Assembly (NCBI GenBank): GCA_945870455.1
Contig: CAMBSL010000003.1
Coordinates: 1 to 56,417, forward strand
Reading direction: 5' to 3'
Length of the DNA: 56,417 bases
Origin: Pirellula staleyi DSM 6068
GTDB lineage: Bacteria > Planctomycetota > Planctomycetia > Pirellulales > Pirellulaceae
Position 1 is the first letter of the stretch. The number at the start of each line of letters is the position of its first letter. A program made the position numbers and the translations under genes. Below are positions 1-6,893 of this stretch, one piece after another. The notes beneath the pieces were generated by a model. The model saw only the letters and a list, made by a program, of their open reading frames with translations, was not told the DNA's origin and did not search any database.

Positions 1-378
1 AGCTATACCATTGATTCCGTTCGAGCCATCGCAAGCGAAAATCCGGACGCGAAATTGTTTTTATTGATGGGTGCCGATGTTCTCGTGGATTTAGCAAAAT
101 GGCGAGAACCAACCGAATTGTTTCGGATGATTACACCTTGTGTGATCGCTCGCGGAGGAGTTGGAGAACCTCAGTGGGAAATGTTGCGTCCCTACGTGGA
201 TTCCAGAACATTTAGCAAAGTTATTGAAACGAAGGTTGTGGCTCCGCACATAGAAATCAGCTCGACCGAATTGAAAGCAAGAATCCGCAGAGGGCAAACG
301 ATTCGTTATCAAGTACCGCCTGCGGTCGACTTAGTTATCCGCGAGAAAAACCTCTATGGCCTAGACGTTCCAAGCTGA
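1..378 (+). CDS. nadD: Nicotinate-nucleotide adenylyltransferase, C-terminal part
   Basis: The frame is open from the first base, so the N-terminal half, including the expected nucleotidylyltransferase (H/T)xGH motif, lies outside the window. The visible part reads LLMGADVLVDLAKW, matching the family's G-x-D-x-L-x-x-L-x-x-W block. It then has ISSTELKARIRRGQTIRYQVP, the conserved ISST-x-(I/L)-R-x-R-I-x-x-G-x-x-I-R-Y segment that lines the nucleotide site. The enzyme transfers AMP from ATP to nicotinate mononucleotide in cytoplasmic NAD synthesis. The protein ends with LYGLDVPS, a normal place for this family. No partner gene of the NAD pathway follows; the next 400 bases look degenerate. Confidence 0.88.
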   Translation, partial: SYTIDSVRAIASENPDAKLFLLMGADVLVDLAKWREPTELFRMITPCVIARGGVGEPQWEMLRPYVDSRTFSKVIETKVVAPHIEISSTELKARIRRGQTIRYQVPPAVDLVIREKNLYGLDVPS

Positions 379-780
379 CGCAATTCGAAAACGAGTCGGC
401 TGTTTAGTGCGTGAAGAGAAGCCTAATCGAATCCTCATCTTGTGGCAGCCCTCTCGCCCTGATAGCCTATCCCAAGATGATAGACTTGCATTTTTAGCGG
501 GAAACGAGATGCACTACGAAAAGTAGTTGCAGATTGAACAGCGCCTCAGTGAACTTCTGGAACTTATTCGGTCCGGGCACAGGGCCGAACACGAATCGCT
601 TGCACATCCGAGACAGTGCTTGAGGGAAAGAAGCAGGTCGCTAGTAAACACCTGATTACGGCCATCGCGTGGCAGCAACGAGCAAATCCATCGACGTTGC
701 GACTGTTATCGGAAACGAGCAATCGTCGCGAAAAATCAGTTTTTCTTGCTATGGGGAGTCCTCGATCGAGACCGTAAAAC
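379..780. other. Intergenic stretch, possibly degenerate coding remnants
   Basis: I see no confident gene here. Short open stretches on the plus strand near 530-610 and 640-775 have a coding-like feel (for example EQRLSELLELIRSGH near 540), but they lack start codons and are cut by stops in different frames. They may be decayed pieces of a gene between nadD and the GNAT fragment, or chance. Confidence 0.3.
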
Positions 781-1107
781 GTGACCCAAACAAATGAGAC
801 AATCACCGTCAAATACGCAACTTCTAACGTTGAACTTGAGGCGGTAAAGGCGATATACAGATCGAGCAAACGCGAACTTGGTTTTTTGCCCGACGGTGCG
901 TTCCAAGAACGATACGATCGCGGGCAAATCTTGATCGTGGTCGTTGATGGAACGATTGCTGGGTATGTTCTTTTTTCGACAAATCAGAAGTATGAAGTTC
1001 GGATAGCCCACCTTGTGATTGCAAGGGCGTTTCAAGGCCGTAAATTGAGTACTTACTTAATCGACCGCTTGAAACTGGCGAGTCTACAAAGTCGCTTTCA
1101 GGGATAA
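781..1107 (+). pseudogene. GNAT-family N-acetyltransferase, truncated
   Basis: A GTG start at 781 is the only usable start, because a stop lies two codons upstream. The 108-residue product begins like a GNAT domain: an AIYRSSKRELGFLPDGAF helix region, then ILIVVVDGTIAGYVLFS (beta strands 2-3), then VIARAFQGRKLSTYLIDRL, which corresponds to acetyl-CoA binding motif A (R/Q-x-x-G-x-G/A). It stops right after this motif, so the second half of the fold (motif B, usually about 40-60 residues) is missing. The following gene begins about 75 bases later in another frame, and its frame is open back to 1044, overlapping this fragment. A frameshift or internal deletion in a once longer GNAT-containing protein is the likely cause. 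Substrate unknown. Confidence 0.5.
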
Positions 1108-1181
1108 TCGACGGCGCACTCAGTCGTCCGGGTCGGTTCGAGGTTTATCAGATACGCGATTCGAAGGAGAATTCACTTGCT

Positions 1182-2129
1182 TTGATCTTGGCGGAGAAGA
1201 TTGATGACTGCGTCTATTTTCTCAAAAGGTTCCGAGTCTCTCGACGACTTGCAGGGACACGACTTGGAAATGTAATAACCGAGTTGATCGCTTACTATCC
1301 ACTGGGAGCTTGGAAAGGAAACCAAAATCGTTTGGTCAAAGTCGATGACCCAAATGTCGAGCTAATGGTTCTACTGGCCTGTCTACGGCGCGGTTTCCAG
1401 TTCAGCAATGGCGAATACTGGAGAGTATCACTCCCTGGGATCTGGAGTCGCGGCGAGGTGGCCAGCGCACTAAACGATCTTGTTGCTGAACATGGACTTC
1501 CCAACGAGATCGGAGAGTCGATGATGCAATTGGCTGAAAGCAACGCCGACGACGGCGGCAGTTTCACGCAACAGTTAGAGAAGGCCATTCATCCAGGAAA
1601 GGCATCCTTCGGATTACTTCCAACGTACGTCATTCCGATTCAACCCGAGTGGGCGCAAGAACTCTTCGATTTTCGGATTTGGAGCCGTCCATTGCTAAAA
1701 ATGGATACTCAACTCGTGGTCAATCCAGACTCGGTCTACTATAAACGGCCGAGAAACAGCCCCCAAAGTAGCCATGGTCGAATCCTTTGGTATGTGAGCG
1801 GCGATACACGAAGGGGCGGTGGTTGCGTCCGTGCTTGCTCCGTTTTGACCAAAGGTGTCAACGGGTCAGTCAAAGATCTATTTCGCGAGTACCAACGATT
1901 GGGTGTGTTTGAATGGCGACACCTGATGGATCACTTTGACGATGCAAATTCTCCAGCATTTGCGGTTGAATTCACAAATACTGAACTGTTTCCTAACCCA
2001 ATCTCACTGGACGAATTGAATGCAATTTTGGTAGAAGACGGAATGAAACGCCAGCAGTTCGTATCCTCGGTAAAGATAAGCCAAGTCGCCTTTGAAAAAA
2101 TCTACCAACATGCTTTCAATGAGGAGTAG
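1182..2129 (+). CDS. Protein with a C-terminal ASCH/PUA-like module
   Basis: A 315-residue cytoplasmic protein if the TTG at 1182 is used. No ATG start or clear Shine-Dalgarno is present and the frame is open back to 1044, so the N-terminus is uncertain and the gene may be the 3' half of a broken longer gene. Residues about 60-130 (ACLRRGFQFSNGEYWRVSLPG onward in shape) may form a small helical or winged-helix region. The C-terminal half contains GRILWYVSGD, VRACSVL, KDLFREYQRLGVFEW and FTNTELFPNPISLDEL, which from memory match proteins combining a GNAT domain with a PUA-fold (ASCH-like) region. Such folds usually bind RNA or modified nucleotides. It sits four bases before a clear ASCH gene, so the two are probably co-translated. 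Biochemical role unknown. Confidence 0.5.
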   Translation: MILAEKIDDCVYFLKRFRVSRRLAGTRLGNVITELIAYYPLGAWKGNQNRLVKVDDPNVELMVLLACLRRGFQFSNGEYWRVSLPGIWSRGEVASALNDLVAEHGLPNEIGESMMQLAESNADDGGSFTQQLEKAIHPGKASFGLLPTYVIPIQPEWAQELFDFRIWSRPLLKMDTQLVVNPDSVYYKRPRNSPQSSHGRILWYVSGDTRRGGGCVRACSVLTKGVNGSVKDLFREYQRLGVFEWRHLMDHFDDANSPAFAVEFTNTELFPNPISLDELNAILVEDGMKRQQFVSSVKISQVAFEKIYQHAFNEE

Positions 2130-2132
2130 ACG

Positions 2133-2573
2133 ATGTTGTTCCTGTCAATTCATCCAGAATTTGTATTAGCTATTGTTGAAGGAAAGAAGACAGTAGAGCT
2201 TCGAAAGAGACGTCCGAGCGCAGAACTGGGTTCGATAGTTGCGATTTATGCAACGACGCCGAGATGTGAAGTCGTCGCAACCGCAACGCTTAGTCGTGTT
2301 GATTTTGATGCGCCAGAAGTACTGTGGCGACGAGTGCGAAATTCTGCGTCCGTCACCAAGGCGCAATATGACTCATACTACATGAATTCGGATTTGGCTG
2401 TTGGATTGCATCTAGACAATGTGCTTGTCCTTAACCGTCCTATTCTACTCGCCGAGCTTCGAAGCGAGTGGAAACAGTTTCAGCCACCGCAACAATTCAG
2501 ATATCTCGATTCGAACCAGCAGAGGCTGATCCAGAGCCAATCATCGACTCCAGGATTGGCGTTGAGGGGCTAG
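2133..2573 (+). CDS. ASCH-domain protein (PUA-like fold)
   Basis: A 146-residue protein whose first 125 residues form an ASCH domain. LSIHPEFVLAIVEGKKTVELRKRRP is the hallmark start; its central part, IVEGKKTVELRKRRP, carries the conserved G-x-K-T-x-E-x-R-x-R pattern. The domain closes with the PPQQFRYLD block typical of COG4933-type ASCH proteins. The last 20 residues look like an unrelated tail. ASCH domains are related to PUA and EVE domains and are thought to bind RNA or modified bases; some hydrolyse acetylated nucleosides. ATG 2133 is preceded by GAGGAG inside the end of the previous gene, three bases after its stop, so the two genes form one translational unit. Exact substrate unknown. 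Confidence 0.75.
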   Translation: MLFLSIHPEFVLAIVEGKKTVELRKRRPSAELGSIVAIYATTPRCEVVATATLSRVDFDAPEVLWRRVRNSASVTKAQYDSYYMNSDLAVGLHLDNVLVLNRPILLAELRSEWKQFQPPQQFRYLDSNQQRLIQSQSSTPGLALRG

Positions 2574-2620
2574 TCCGACTTGGGAACGGTTCTAGTTGCA
2601 AATGACAGCCCTTGAGCAAA

Positions 2621-3177
2621 AGCTGCGTCCGCTGAGTCCCCTTTTGCTCTTCCTTTCGATTACTTTCGCACCCGCTGAGACTCCATCGACTTTCGAAGTT
2701 GCTCGATCGCAAATACCTCCTGTCTTCTTTCGCGTTCGGTCGGGGGCTCAGGCTCCTCACCTTGGACTTGGAAGTCCAGTTCTACCGAATCGAAGCCAAT
2801 CGATATCGTTCCTGAACACGCAAAATCAGCCGTCAGACGTTGAATGACTCGACAGAATTTTTGGTAACAAGTGTCCTGTAACCAGGTAACCGTTTCACCC
2901 TCTCTGAGTTGCAAAGGCTTCAAATGCGAGGGACGAAGAATTTCGATGAACATGCGTTTCACTCTCTTGATTGGGAAAATTGACTCGATTCTTAGCGTAT
3001 CAACAATTCGGCCAATCGAGAAATGAGCAAATCGTGTCCGAAATCCGCGCCAACTGCCTAGGGTTTCGTCTTTCGGGTTGAGCCGTTCAATAGTCAAATA
3101 CGTTTCGGATCTTTGAGGCCGTTGCCTCGCCAACGGAACCGAAAGCGCGGCAATAAGGGGACGCAGCGGACCCAGCT
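2621..3177. repeat. Imperfect inverted repeat bounding a 500-bp segment
   Basis: The 27 bases at 2621-2647 and the reverse complement of 3150-3177 match closely. Both contain a GTCCGCTG-G-GTCCCCTT core with three or four differences. They face each other across about 500 bases containing one weak minus-strand ORF. This could be the ends of a small non-autonomous element or a remnant of an insertion; no target-site duplication was seen. Confidence 0.4.
2660..2953 (-). CDS. Hypothetical short protein
   Basis: From ATG 2953 this frame gives 97 residues beginning MFIEILRPSHLKPLQL and ending in a charged helix (EPPTERERRQEVFAIEQL). The frame stays open far upstream to about 3619 but runs through palindromic repeat DNA there, so the long version is not credible. 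Composition is protein-like (mixed hydrophobic and charged residues, a C-terminal amphipathic helix), but I do not recognise a family and see no convincing ribosome binding site. It lies between the arms of the inverted repeat and may be cargo or a decayed fragment. Confidence 0.25.
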   Translation of the reverse strand: MFIEILRPSHLKPLQLREGETVTWLQDTCYQKFCRVIQRLTADFACSGTISIGFDSVELDFQVQGEEPEPPTERERRQEVFAIEQLRKSMESQRVRK

Positions 3178-3373
3178 CATTGTTTTGGTCTAACAGACCA
3201 GCGGCCATGACGGGGTTTTGACGCGGGCAACTTCGATCATGGTAGCTGACACGCCGCAGCGACCGTCGTTGTCCATTAGTTGGAAACGTTAATGTTGCCG
3301 CCCGTTCAACGAGATGGAACGCGATGAAGGCACTCAACCGACGCGAATTGAACTCGTCCCCTTTAGCTCTTCC

Positions 3374-3455
3374 ATTCAAGCTCGATGGCAAGATGATCTC
3401 TATGGATACGTTGGTGGCGTGGCGTCGTTCGCGAGAACAAAGGAACGCTATTGAA
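3374..3455 (+). repeat. Direct repeat copy A: duplicated 5' piece of the Y1 transposase
   Basis: This segment is almost identical to 3710-3786, the 5' part of the transposase gene. Copy A carries a 5-base insertion (GGTGGC followed by GTGGC) that shifts the frame, so it is non-coding. Palindromic repeat copy 1 lies between A and B. The arrangement looks like a duplication made when the palindromic unit inserted or recombined. Confidence 0.75.
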
Positions 3456-3457
3456 GA

Positions 3458-3671
3458 GCGTTCTGACATAGCCACGAAGTGGCGAAAGGTTGTAGCCATG
3501 GGCGTAAGCCCATGGCTCATCGAGAACACAACGCGAAGTCCCGAAGGGACGAAAGGAACTCGGGCATTCGCTTCCCCCTTTCGCTCCTTCGGGGCTCCCC
3601 CGTTGTTCGTGCTACCCAATCCATGGGCTCGCGCCCATGGCTACAACATTCCGTCCCTAAGGGACTGGCTG
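3458..3671 (+). repeat. Palindromic (REP-like) repeat, copy 1
   Basis: Starts with TCTGACATAGCCACGAAGTG and contains two perfect 8-bp stems, CCATGGGC-GTAA-GCCCATGG and CCATGGGC-TCGC-GCCCATGG, separated by about 100 bases with further small hairpins (TCCCGAAGGGAC-like). It matches copy 2 (4134-4297) over most of its length in the same orientation, with extra sequence in the middle. The two copies bracket the transposase gene, the usual arrangement for REP/BIME elements and their Y1 transposases. Confidence 0.75.
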
Positions 3672-3694
3672 CACCGCACGCGCCGTCCTCATTC

Positions 3695-4111
3695 ATGCAG
3701 GTAGCATTCATTCAAGCTGGATGGCAAGATGATCTCTATGGATACATTGGTGGCATCGTTCGCGAGAACAAAGGAACGCTATTGAAAATTGGCGGCGTTG
3801 CGGACCATGTGCACTTACTGGCAAAGCTAAGCCCTACGCTCGCAATTTCCGATGTCCTTCGAATCATCAAGACGAATTCATCGAAGTGGATAAATGAGCG
3901 GAAGGATGTTAATTACAAATTTCAATGGCAACCAGGATTCGCTGCATTTTCCGTGAGCGAGTCGCAGGCTCCGGTCGTTGAGAACTACATCGCCAATCAG
4001 GCAGAACATCACCGAACGAAAACATTCGAGGAGGAGTTCCTCGGGATGTTGAAGAAACACCGAATCGAATACGATCCTCGATACGTCTTCGAGCAGGAGA
4101 TCGTCGAATGA
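3695..4111 (+). mobile_element. IS200-like Y1 (REP-associated) transposase, N-terminally truncated
   Basis: The 138-residue product from ATG 3695 matches Y1_Tnp proteins from their second element onward: LYGYIGGIVRENKGTLLKIGG, the metal-binding HUH motif as DHVHLL, and VENYIANQAEHHR with the catalytic tyrosine, then FLGMLKKHRIEYDPRYV at the C-terminus. These enzymes cut and join single-stranded DNA at hairpin ends through a 5'-phosphotyrosine link. About 20-25 residues normally found before this point (a first strand ending in an HxVFSTK-like motif) are absent. The upstream sequence is palindromic repeat, so the gene is probably 5'-truncated, although both catalytic motifs remain. The flanking hairpins at 3458-3671 and 4134-4297 are the likely substrates of this protein or its ancestor. 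Confidence 0.8.
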
Positions 4112-4133
4112 GGATTCTGTTAGCAGCAAAGCG

Positions 4134-4297
4134 GCGCTCTGACATAGCCACAAAGTGGCGAAAGGTTGTAGCCATGGGCGTAAGCCCATGGAACATCGAG
4201 AACACAATGCGAAGTCCCTTCGGGGCTCCCCCATTGTTCGTGCTACCGAATCCATGGGCTCGCGCCCATGGCTACATCGTTCCGTCCCTTCGGGACT
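4134..4297 (+). repeat. Palindromic (REP-like) repeat, copy 2
   Basis: Same family and orientation as copy 1. It begins TCTGACATAGCCACAAAGTG and has the CCATGGGC-GTAA-GCCCATGG stem, then the CCATGGGC-TCGC-GCCCATGG stem, ending with CGTCCCTTCGGGACTAGG. It is shorter than copy 1 in the middle. A further hairpin of the form CCTCGGGGC...GCCCCGAGG follows directly. Confidence 0.75.
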
Positions 4298-4367
4298 AGG
4301 CGATTTGGTACCTCGGGGCATTGCGGCGATAGCCCCGAGGGTGCTCGTTGACGTCCATTAAAAAAAG

Positions 4368-4403
4368 AACCTGGGCCTGCAGAACTGGCTGCAGGCCCAG
4401 GTT
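4368..4403 (-). terminator. Strong rho-independent terminator for a minus-strand transcript
   Basis: A perfect 15-bp stem: AACCTGGGCCTGCAG, a 6-base loop, then CTGCAGGCCCAGGTT. On the minus strand it is followed by CTTTTTTTAAT, a classic U-tract. No long minus-strand gene ends here, so it probably closes a short transcript coming from about 4550-4700. On the plus strand there is no T-tract. Confidence 0.75.
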
Positions 4404-4502
4404 GGGACTAAATACCTCTTTCCTACTATCCTCTTTGCTTGCGCATTCGGCGTTCGAAAAGTGGGGTAGAGGCTGCAAGGCATATGCAGCCCGCCGGCAC
4501 GC

Positions 4503-4544
4503 TTATGCCGCCTCACCCCCATGGCTAGTACAGATTGATGTCAC
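4503..4544 (-). CDS. Candidate 13-residue small ORF with near-ideal Shine-Dalgarno
   Basis: On the minus strand AAAGGAGGTGATT, almost the full complement of the 16S 3' end, sits directly upstream of GTG (4544-4542). The GTG starts MTSICTSHGGEAA and ends in TAA. No other site in the window has such a long anti-SD match. About 100 bases after the stop lies the terminator at 4368-4403; a GGCTGC...GCAGCC hairpin lies between. A weak promoter-like pair (TTGATT, 18 bases, TACACT) lies about 120 bases upstream. It may be a leader peptide, a small protein, or a small RNA whose 5' part looks like an SD. I do not recognise the peptide. Confidence 0.35.
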   Translation of the reverse strand: MTSICTSHGGEAA

Positions 4545-5004
4545 TAATCACCTCCTTTCAATAATTGCCTGACTTTTGCGGCCGCTCAGCCGAGAACAGG
4601 GCCGCATCAGTACTGGGACGGTAGCCGCGATGCGTTTCGCAGCACTTACGTGTAGTGTATTCACAAATGGCCAACCAAATCAACCAAGGGCGAACAAAAA
4701 CTCGCAGGTCTCTTGAAAAAATCATTAGCAGACCTTGGCCGCTTGGTGTGGACACGCAGCACGCGTCAAAACTGAGCTAACTGCCCGAAAAACATCGTTG
4801 CAAGTCGCTAATGTAAATCGTGCCCTCCTAGAACTCACACAAGCTTAAAACACGGGCTATTTCCGCGGGAATGCGCCTTCTTGTAGCACAACACGGAACG
4901 CTTGGGCGGACGATCACCTTCTCCGGATTCGTGCGACCCATTTCATGAAAAATTATTTGCGGATTCATTGGACATTTGCGAACCAGGGCAAGTTGTTCGT
5001 CATT
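4545..5004. other. Intergenic stretch before amt
   Basis: No convincing gene. Short frames at 4666-4779 (plus) and 4828-5061 (minus) lack ribosome binding sites and recognisable motifs. The segment separates the small-transcript candidate from the amt promoter region. Confidence 0.4.
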
Positions 5005-5020
5005 TGGCCTAGCGTTTGCT
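5005..5020 (+). promoter_or_regulatory. Candidate sigma-54 (-24/-12) promoter of amt
   Basis: TGGCCT-AGCGT-TTGCT fits the sigma-54 consensus TGGCAC-N5-TTGCW, with GG and GC exactly ten bases apart. It lies 101 bases before the amt start codon, giving a leader of about 90 bases. Sigma-54 with NtrC-type activators commonly drives ammonium transporter genes under nitrogen limitation, so site and gene agree. No activator binding sites were identified. Confidence 0.5.
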
Positions 5021-5121
5021 AGCCCGACAGACTTGAGTTTCGGTGCGCAATCTCTCCGCACTGTAACTCACCAACCAGCAGGAAAAAAGTTTGAGAGAAA
5101 GAACTCGAGGCGGAGTTAGAA

Positions 5122-6579
5122 ATGATTCGAACGGCGTTTTTTTCGATTTTTTTGTTGACCGTGTTGTGTTCGGGGCTAACGACCGAGCTCATTGCCCAGG
5201 ATGCGACTAGTCCACCAACTCCCGTGGCACCCGAAGTGGTTCCCGTGGCAACGGAAGTGGCTGCTGCGGCGCCCGTTTCCACCTTGGACAAGGGTGATCA
5301 GGCATGGTTATTGGCGAGCAGTGCACTTGTGCTGTTGATGACTCCGGGGCTCGCGTTTTTCTACGGCGGTCTCGTCGGCAGGAAGAACATTCTGAGTGTC
5401 TTGATGCAGTGCTTTCTCTGCATGTGTTTGGTATCGATTCTTTGGGTGACGGTTGGATACAGCCTTGCTTTCGCGGGCGGCGCTCCAGACGACGAAATTT
5501 TTGGAGGATTTGCCGGAAATCCGATGAAGCACTTTATGCTTGCCGGTATCTCGTTCACCGATTCGTTTGAGCCAGTGACGGGAGTCAAGTTGGGTATCAG
5601 CCAACAAACCTTCATGGTCTTTCAAATGATGTTCGCGATTATCACGCCAGCGTTGATCATCGGTGCCTTCGCAGAGCGAATGAAGTTTCTTGCCTTCGTC
5701 GTTTTCACTGCTCTATGGAGCGTGATTGTTTACAGCCCGATTGCACACTGGGTTTGGTTTGGTCCGACACACCCCATTTTTGGCTTGGGAGTGTTTGATG
5801 CCAAGGACGCGGTTCCAACGGGAGCCCTAGACTTTGCTGGCGGCACAGTTGTTCACATCAATGCTGGAATCGCAGCTTTGGTTTGCTGTCTCGTCATAGG
5901 TCCTCGTCGAGGATTTCCGAGACAGATGACTCCGCCGCACAATCTACCGTTTGCGGTTTTGGGCGCTGGTCTGCTGTGGTTTGGTTGGTTTGGATTTAAC
6001 GGTGGTAGCGCCTTCGGAGCAACGGACCAAGCCGTCCGAGGTTTCGTAACAACCCAAGTCGCAGCAGCGACTGCGGGGTTGGTTTGGTCTCTGATTGAAA
6101 TCGTTCGCAACGGCAAACCTACTGCTCTTGGAATGATCACCGGAGCGGTAGCGGGACTAGTGGGAATCACTCCAGCGGCAGGCTTTGTGGAAGTTTGGGC
6201 AGCCATAGTCATCGGAGCCGGAGCTACCATCGTCAGCTACATTTTCGTCGCCTTCGTCAAACCCGCGTTAAAGTATGACGATTCCCTAGACGTTTTTGGT
6301 GTTCACGGCATGTCGGGTATTTGGGGTGCAATTGCCACCGGTATTTTTGCAATTCCAGGGTTCGGTGTGGATCGACTTGGCGGAGCATACTATGGCAATA
6401 CAGCTCAAGTGATGCTGCAGCTAAAAGCGATCGGCGTTACCTTGATCTACTCCGGGGTGGTTTCCTTCATTTTGCTCAAGATCATCGACTTTACGATTGG
6501 CTTGCGAACGAGCGAAGAGGGCGAGAAGATGGGTTTGGATTTGACCGACCACGCGGAAACGGCCTACACCGTTTCGTAA
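5122..6579 (+). CDS. amt: Ammonium transporter, Amt family
   Basis: A 485-residue inner-membrane channel for ammonium uptake. It has an N-terminal signal-like segment (1-26, ending LIAQ), a P/V/A-rich linker, then the eleven-helix Amt core starting at about residue 58. Family landmarks are GLAFFYGGLVGRKN, FQMMFAIITPALIIGAFAER, YSPIAHWVW, and the paired pore histidines H245 (GTVVHINAG) and H395 (VFGVHGMSGIWG). It ends with a short cytosolic tail. ATG 5122 follows GCGGAG at a good distance. There is no adjacent glnK; the only P-II gene seen is 18 kb away beside glnD. Residues 34-47 are encoded by two head-to-tail 21-bp units (5221-5262). A sigma-54-like promoter lies upstream. Confidence 0.95.
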   Translation: MIRTAFFSIFLLTVLCSGLTTELIAQDATSPPTPVAPEVVPVATEVAAAAPVSTLDKGDQAWLLASSALVLLMTPGLAFFYGGLVGRKNILSVLMQCFLCMCLVSILWVTVGYSLAFAGGAPDDEIFGGFAGNPMKHFMLAGISFTDSFEPVTGVKLGISQQTFMVFQMMFAIITPALIIGAFAERMKFLAFVVFTALWSVIVYSPIAHWVWFGPTHPIFGLGVFDAKDAVPTGALDFAGGTVVHINAGIAALVCCLVIGPRRGFPRQMTPPHNLPFAVLGAGLLWFGWFGFNGGSAFGATDQAVRGFVTTQVAAATAGLVWSLIEIVRNGKPTALGMITGAVAGLVGITPAAGFVEVWAAIVIGAGATIVSYIFVAFVKPALKYDDSLDVFGVHGMSGIWGAIATGIFAIPGFGVDRLGGAYYGNTAQVMLQLKAIGVTLIYSGVVSFILLKIIDFTIGLRTSEEGEKMGLDLTDHAETAYTVS

Positions 6580-6661
6580 CGATCGCGTTTCTCGGTGTTT
6601 GAACACTCGTTCGCTCCACCGGCCTCGTGCCTCATCTTTACCCAGATCATTTGATCTTGCT

Positions 6662-6689
6662 CCCCTCGCCCCGTACTCGGGGAGAGGGG
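6662..6689. repeat. GC-rich intergenic hairpin (CCCCTCGCCCCG type)
   Basis: CCCCTCGCCCCG-TACT-CGGGGAGAGGGG, a 12-bp stem with one mismatch. The same design, with the same TACT loop, recurs at 54048-54077 and a degraded copy lies near 54140-54195. It lies 80 bases after amt and could also act as a weak transcription block, but it has no T-tract. Confidence 0.6.
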
Positions 6690-6794
6690 CTGGCGGGTGA
6701 GAGGTTTTGCACTGTGTTTTGATTGCACTTGGCAGAGGCGCTAAGCACGACGGTATGAGTCTTCGAGTGAAACAAACTGAGTGCCGAAGAGCGA

Positions 6795-6841
6795 TAGCCC
6801 CGGTTCTCGACGAATGTCGAGCAATTGGAAAACCGGGGCTA
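6795..6841. repeat. Intergenic hairpin, TAGCCCCGGTT stem
   Basis: An 11-bp perfect stem: TAGCCCCGGTT at 6795-6805 pairs with AACCGGGGCTA at 6831-6841, around a 25-base loop. It sits between convergent amt and ppk1. The TAGCCCCGG arms resemble the AGCCCGGGG arms of the repeat block at 45123-45336. No gene is present in 6580-6893. Confidence 0.6.
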
Positions 6842-6893
6842 GCGCGGCTAGCGCCCAACGACTGGCTGGTATGAAAAACAGTTGCGGATGTGC

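Noticed and set aside
2954-3619. Long minus-strand open frame continuing upstream of 2953
   Set aside because: It runs through palindromic repeat DNA and the duplicated transposase piece, with no homology and low-quality composition.
4155-4361. Open frames inside palindromic repeat copy 2
   Set aside because: They translate the hairpin DNA (repeated MGVSPW/MGSRPW words also seen in copy 1) and are a by-product of the repeat.
4541-4560. 16S rRNA 3' end (ATCACCTCCTTTC on the plus strand)
   Set aside because: Only the anti-SD-like bases match; no rRNA sequence surrounds it. It is the complement of a strong Shine-Dalgarno.
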